From NCBI GenBank assembly GCA_903881065.1, contig CAIRRW010000534.1, positions 1-10,569 of the forward strand: a stretch of DNA of 10,569 nucleotides, written 5' to 3'. The position numbers and the translations under genes were made by a program. Below are positions 8,101-10,569 of the stretch, in pieces. Positions within the stretch are counted from its first letter, which is position 1; every line of letters starts with the position of its first letter. The DNA comes from an uncultured Bacteroidota bacterium (GTDB lineage Bacteria > Bacteroidota > Bacteroidia > 2-12-FULL-35-15). Under the pieces are notes generated by a model. That model saw only the letters and a program-made list of their open reading frames with translations. It did not search any database and was not told where the DNA came from.

Positions 8101-8743
8101 GCGAATCGTTGGAAGCAATTATCGGCACATTATATTTTCGTGCCAACTTTACCAGCACTTCATTCACTGTATTTTGCTCAGGAATATCATGTCGTTGCAG
8201 TTCTACATAATAATCTTCACCAAATAAATCGAGCCACCATTTAAATTCCTTCTCCCCTTCTGCTTCTCCTTTTTTAAGTATCGTACGCGGCACAGATGCT
8301 CCAAGACAGCACGTTGTAGCTATTAATCCTTGATGATATTGAAGAATCAGTTCTTTATCTATTCGTGGATATTTACCATACAGTCCTTCCATATAGCCAT
8401 AGGAACAAAGCTTTAACAGATTTTTATAACCTTCTGCATTTTTCGCAAGTAAAAGTTGATGGTAACGTACATCCTTTGCATCCTTTGTAAATGCAATCTT
8501 CTGACGGTTCTCCACCACATAAAACTCACAGCCTACAATTGGTTTTATTTTATTCGGATTCTCGGGAGTATTGTGTTTAGCGGCTTCTGCCACAAATTTA
8601 AATACACCAAACATATTACCATGATCTGTAATTGCCACTGCCGGCATATTATCCTTGATGGCTTTTTTATATAATGAGGAAATATCGGCAGCACCATCCA
8701 ACAATGAAAACTGAGTATGTACATGTAAGTGAGAAAAATTCAT
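5147..8743 (-). CDS. dnaE: DNA polymerase III alpha subunit
   Basis: This 1198-aa replicative DNA polymerase (E. coli DnaE is 1160 aa) elongates chromosomal DNA within the holoenzyme. Domains in order are: PHP (about 1-290), palm and thumb, fingers, a helix-hairpin-helix/clamp-binding region, an OB fold (about 1030-1100) and a short C-terminal region. Polymerase catalysis is marked by PDIDTDF (419-425) and Asp595 in KMDFLGLKT. The PHP domain keeps what look like all metal ligands: His7 and His9 (HVH), Asp40-His41, Glu73, His95, Cys146 and Asp213/His215 (DSH). GPGRGSAAGS (378-387) is the conserved palm loop. QVSLF (957-961) fits the beta-clamp-binding motif. The ATG at 8743 gives MNFSHLHVHT, placing the first PHP strand at the very N terminus as expected. 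The gene stands alone; I see no convincing TAnnTTTG promoter upstream. Confidence 0.98.
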   Translation of the reverse strand: MNFSHLHVHTQFSLLDGAADISSLYKKAIKDNMPAVAITDHGNMFGVFKFVAEAAKHNTPENPNKIKPIVGCEFYVVENRQKIAFTKDAKDVRYHQLLLAKNAEGYKNLLKLCSYGYMEGLYGKYPRIDKELILQYHQGLIATTCCLGASVPRTILKKGEAEGEKEFKWWLDLFGEDYYVELQRHDIPEQNTVNEVLVKLARKYNVPIIASNDSHYVDQQDWNAHDILLCINTGEKQTTPTMKDFGDDDSVSTKGKRFAFYNDQFYFKTTAEMTQLFSDIPEAIDNTNAIVDKITTLKLKQDILLPAFQIPTTFLTQDDYLHHLTFTGAKERYKEITLDVEERLNFELNTIRIMGFAGYFLIVADFVKAGKDLGVFVGPGRGSAAGSAVAYCIGITNIDPIKYNLLFERFLNPDRKTMPDIDTDFDDEGRQKVIDYVVEKYGKNQVAQIVTYGTMAAKSSIKDVARVMDLPLQDSNILAKLVPERPGIELNRVLKAPLTGEGSLETKEGLTKEEIEDAKKLRTILAGDDMQARVLKEALVLEGSVRGTGIHASAIIIAPKDLTEIVPVAASKETTLLITQYDGKVIEDAGVIKMDFLGLKTLTIIRDALRLIKENHGIDIVIDDVPLDDLKTFELYKRGDTNGTFQFESPGMQKHLINLKPDKFADLIAMNALYRPGPIEYIPNFIARKNGKEPITYDLPEMEEYLADTYGITVYQEQVMLLSQKLAGFTKGDADVLRKAMGKKDRATLDKMKSKFIEGATAKELPVGKLEKIWTDWEKFAQYAFNKSHSTCYAFVAFQTAYLKAHYPGEYMSAVLTHNLNNIDKITFFMDECKRMGLPVLGPDVNESQYKFAVNKSGQIRFGMGAVKGVGENAVFSIVDERKTNGPYKNVFDFVRRINLRAANKKTFESLAYSGGLDSFGIHRATYFYTEGNDMGNFLERIIRYGSTHQDGVNSAQVSLFGDEISADMPEPKIPSCEQWSHLEQLKNEKDVVGFFMSGHPLDTYKLEIDNFCFHSISDTKLLVENKNKDLVFGGVVTAVHNGVTKTGNPWGKITIEDYRESTELAFFGEDYVKFKPYMVMGLFLYIKGKIQERFRQADNLEFKVQNIQLLSELRDKLLKTITVNVPIEDLNDDFITKVRELLNVNTSLLPSNCTLQFKIFDSEENISVLMPSKKIKVNPNNDLLELLALNHLEFKLN

Positions 8744-8750
8744 TTTTTAG

Positions 8751-8782
8751 TTCAATTGTTTATTGGTTCATTCGTTTATCAG
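8751..8782. repeat. Imperfect 16-bp direct repeat in the dnaE leader
   Basis: TTCAATTGTTTATTGG (8751-8766) is followed directly by TTCATTCGTTTATCAG (8767-8782), identical at 12 of 16 positions, with a weaker 8-bp sub-period. It begins 8 bp upstream of the dnaE start. It may be chance in AT-rich DNA or a regulatory site. The rest of the 262-bp spacer to the tRNA shows no gene, only a short 6-bp inverted repeat (8909-8914 with 8923-8928). Confidence 0.4.
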
Positions 8783-8980
8783 TCAGTATAAACCCGATAA
8801 TGTTTGTTGTGCTGATTAAAATTTTGAAGTGTAAAAATACCTATTAAAGAAGTTTAAATATGGAATGTTGATAAAGTTTTCTTTATAGTCTTTACTATCA
8901 ATGTAAAGAAAACGGCCAAAGACGTTTTTAAACAATTCAATAATTTCTTCATATATATTCCACTGTTTTATAAAAAAACA

Positions 8981-8988
8981 TATCTTTG
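8981..8988 (+). promoter_or_regulatory. Promoter -7 core for tRNA-His
   Basis: TATCTTTG matches TAnnTTTG exactly and is identical to the core in front of the gene at 1794. It ends 17 bp before the encoded G-1 of the tRNA, leaving a leader of about ten bases for RNase P removal. A clear TTG -33 element is missing; the upstream DNA is T-rich. Confidence 0.65.
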
Positions 8989-9005
8989 CACCCACAAAAA
9001 TACAC

Positions 9006-9081
9006 GGTGGCTGTAGTTCAGTTTGGTTAGAGCATCGGTTTGTGGTACCGAGTGTCGTGGGTTCGAGTCCCATCAGCCACC
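9006..9081 (+). tRNA. tRNA-His (anticodon GTG)
   Basis: A full cloverleaf can be drawn. The acceptor stem is GTGGCTG (9007-9013) with CAGCCAC (9074-9080). The D arm is GTTC/GAGC, the anticodon stem TCGGT/ACCGA and the loop TTGTGGT, giving anticodon GTG. The variable loop is GTGTC and the T arm is GTGGG/CCCAT around TTCGAGT. The extra 5' G at 9006 opposite C at 9081 is the G-1:C73 pair that identifies histidine tRNAs to HisRS. CCA is not encoded (the next bases are CAA), so it must be added by the CCA-adding enzyme. The gene has its own promoter core and terminator. Confidence 0.97.
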
Positions 9082-9085
9082 CAAC

Positions 9086-9119
9086 AAAAAACTCTTCTAA
9101 TAACTTAGGAGAGTTTTTT
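9086..9119 (+). terminator. Intrinsic terminator of tRNA-His
   Basis: AAAAAACTCT (9086-9095) pairs with AGAGTTTTTT (9110-9119), extended inward by T9096-G9109, C9097-G9108 and T9098-A9107 around an 8-base loop. The run of T's on the right side makes it a rho-independent terminator five bases after the tRNA. Flanking A runs mean it could also work on the minus strand. Confidence 0.85.
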
Positions 9120-9148
9120 AATTTTATAAAGGTTTTATACAATTATAG

Positions 9149-9180
9149 TTGACTAAACTTAACCAAGAATAATACCTTTG
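9149..9180 (+). promoter_or_regulatory. Promoter for the S9 peptidase gene
   Basis: TTG at 9149-9151 lies 21 bp before TACCTTTG (9173-9180), a full match to the Bacteroidota -33/-7 pattern. Transcription would start near 9187, giving a leader of roughly 45 bases before the ATG at 9232. The leader is AT-rich with no Shine-Dalgarno sequence. Confidence 0.8.
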
Positions 9181-9231
9181 CAGAATAGATTATAATCCCT
9201 TTTAATTTCAATTAACATTAAATTAACTTCA

Positions 9232-10569
9232 ATGAAAAAATTAATTATCGCGGTCGCTGTTTGTGTTTTCACAATGTCGGCAACGGCTCAAAAAGTAATG
9301 ACTCCCGAAATGCTTTTGCAGCTTGGCAAAGTAAGCCCAATGGGAATAACAAAAGATGGCAAATCTATAATATACAGTGTAAAAACATATAACATTGCGG
9401 ATAATAAAAGTACTACTAAAAAATATATTATTCCCATTGTAGGCGGCAACGCTACCTCAATTGAAAATACTGACGCCCTGTTGCCGAACAATAGAATATC
9501 TCCTGACGGAAAACACAGTATCAGCAGTAATGATATAAAAATAAAGAATGTTTATGGTAAGGATTTTTATCCTGATTGCAAGAATTCGGATGTTATGATT
9601 TACGATAACCTTACCTATCGCCATTGGGATACTTGGGAAGACGGAGCATTCGGGCACGTATTTTTAAATACTATTAAAGATGGCAAAACTACTGACAGCA
9701 TAGATATTATGCCTACTGAACCTTTCGATTGTCCTACAAAACCATTTGGTGGTGATGAAGATTTTATCTGGAATCCGGATGGGAAACAAATTATTTATGT
9801 TACTAAAAAGAAATATGGCAGAGACTATGCAGTAAGCACCAACACTGATATTTACACTTACAACATCGAAACAAAAAAGACCGTAAATCTTACTGAAGGA
9901 ATGATGGGATATGATATGAAGCCTGCCTATTCATCAACAGGAACACTTGCTTTCCTTAGCATGAAAACGGATGGAAATGAAGCAGACAAGAACGATATTG
10001 TTGTTGACAATGGAACTTCTAAAGCAAACTTAACTCGTGCATGGGACGGTACTGTAGAGGATTTCAGATGGAGTGCCGATGGAAACAGCATTTACTTTAT
10101 TGCTCCAATTGATGGCACCATTCAATTGTTTGTAGTTGATTATCCGGGTATGACGAAGAAAATGCCTCAGGTGAAACAAATTACAAACGGAGATTTCGAT
10201 GTTCATGGAATTGTGGGGCAAGTAGGAAACACAATGATTGTAGAGCGCACCGACATGAATCATGCAAATGAAATATTCAGCGTTGATTTAACCACCGGCA
10301 CAATGAAACAATTGACGCATGTGAATGATGCAACTTATAATTCCATCACTATGGGCAAGATAGAAAAGCGAATGATTACTACTACCGATAATTTGCAAAT
10401 GCTAGTTTGGATGGTGTATCCTCCTAACTTTGATGCTTCAAAAAAATACCCTACTCTACTTTATTGTCAAGGTGGACCGCAATCGGCACTGACACAGTTT
10501 TATTCTTTCCGATGGAATTTCCAACTGATGGCTGCAAATGGCTATATCATTGTAGCACCCAACAGAAGA
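9232..10569 (+). CDS. Secreted S9-family (prolyl oligopeptidase/DPP-like) peptidase, 3' end cut by the window
   Basis: The frame opens at 9232 and runs 446 codons to the last base without a stop, so the gene continues beyond the window. The N terminus MKKLIIAVAVCVFTMSATAQ is a signal peptide with likely cleavage after ATA or ATAQ, placing the enzyme in the periplasm or outside. Residues about 25-375 carry repeated beta-propeller blades, seen in motifs such as ISPDGKHSI, WNPDGKQIIYVT and WSADGNSIYFI. The alpha/beta-hydrolase domain begins near 385 with MLVWMVYPPNFDASKKYPTL, followed by GGP (414-416) and GYIIVAPNRR. The catalytic Ser (GxSxGG), Asp and His lie beyond the edge and cannot be checked. 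Family members remove dipeptides or acylated residues from peptides and are common in protein-degrading Bacteroidota. It has its own promoter and is separated from the tRNA by a terminator. Confidence 0.92.
   Translation, partial: MKKLIIAVAVCVFTMSATAQKVMTPEMLLQLGKVSPMGITKDGKSIIYSVKTYNIADNKSTTKKYIIPIVGGNATSIENTDALLPNNRISPDGKHSISSNDIKIKNVYGKDFYPDCKNSDVMIYDNLTYRHWDTWEDGAFGHVFLNTIKDGKTTDSIDIMPTEPFDCPTKPFGGDEDFIWNPDGKQIIYVTKKKYGRDYAVSTNTDIYTYNIETKKTVNLTEGMMGYDMKPAYSSTGTLAFLSMKTDGNEADKNDIVVDNGTSKANLTRAWDGTVEDFRWSADGNSIYFIAPIDGTIQLFVVDYPGMTKKMPQVKQITNGDFDVHGIVGQVGNTMIVERTDMNHANEIFSVDLTTGTMKQLTHVNDATYNSITMGKIEKRMITTTDNLQMLVWMVYPPNFDASKKYPTLLYCQGGPQSALTQFYSFRWNFQLMAANGYIIVAPNRR

Noticed and set aside
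5244..8674. Several 60-80 codon + strand frames inside dnaE
   Set aside because: They are antisense shadows of the 1198-codon dnaE frame, with no promoter core, no family resemblance and mutual overlap.
8909..8928. Short inverted repeat AAAACG/CGTTTT as a terminator
   Set aside because: The stem is only six mostly A-T pairs with an 8-base loop and lies upstream of dnaE, not after any gene end.
8816..9142. 108-codon minus-strand frame between dnaE and the peptidase
   Set aside because: It runs antisense through the tRNA-His gene and its terminator; the WLMGLEPTTLGTTNR segment is the familiar false protein obtained by translating a tRNA complement.
9288..10263. Minus-strand frames of 66-77 codons within the S9 peptidase region
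   Set aside because: The + strand encodes a continuous signal-peptide-bearing S9 peptidase across the whole stretch; these are antisense shadows.

Overview
The window looks like chromosome from a member of the Bacteroidota. The evidence is: promoter cores of the TAnnTTTG type typical of that phylum, A-rich leaders with no visible Shine-Dalgarno sequence, a tmRNA tag ending in NYAMAA, a secreted S9 peptidase with a signal peptide ending in ATAQ, and a single-chain DnaE with an intact PHP domain. The genus cannot be fixed from the sequence alone.

Layout. Bases 1-118 are a 21-bp tandem repeat that runs off the left edge and decays into a degenerate AT-rich tail up to about 202. Then comes an unrecognised cytoplasmic-looking protein gene (265-1230, +) with a strongly C-rich, G-poor coding strand. 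A 12-bp inverted repeat (1252-1288) serves as a terminator between this gene and the tmRNA gene ssrA (1301-1663, -), which converges on it. The 130-bp spacer 1664-1793 holds divergent promoters for ssrA and for a saccharopine dehydrogenase/alanine dehydrogenase-like oxidoreductase (1794-2999, +). That gene converges on a two-gene ABC exporter operon (ATPase 4301-5053 then permease 2996-4294, both -); the two stop codons share the bases TTAA. Upstream of the exporter, on the same strand, is dnaE (5147-8743, -), the replicative DNA polymerase III alpha subunit. To the right lie tRNA-His(GTG) (9006-9081, +) with its own promoter and terminator, and the 5' part of a secreted S9-family peptidase (9232 to the window end, +).

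Most of the window is housekeeping: replication (DnaE), ribosome rescue (tmRNA), translation (tRNA-His), export (ABC-2 system), amino-acid redox metabolism and periplasmic peptide breakdown. Apart from the ATPase-permease pair there is no sign of functional coupling between neighbours. The least explained part is the left 1.3 kb: a minisatellite, an orphan gene of unusual base composition, and its position against the 3' end of ssrA, a known class of integration site. I see no CRISPR array, transposase, toxin-antitoxin pair or recognisable defence system, and I do not claim a new system here.
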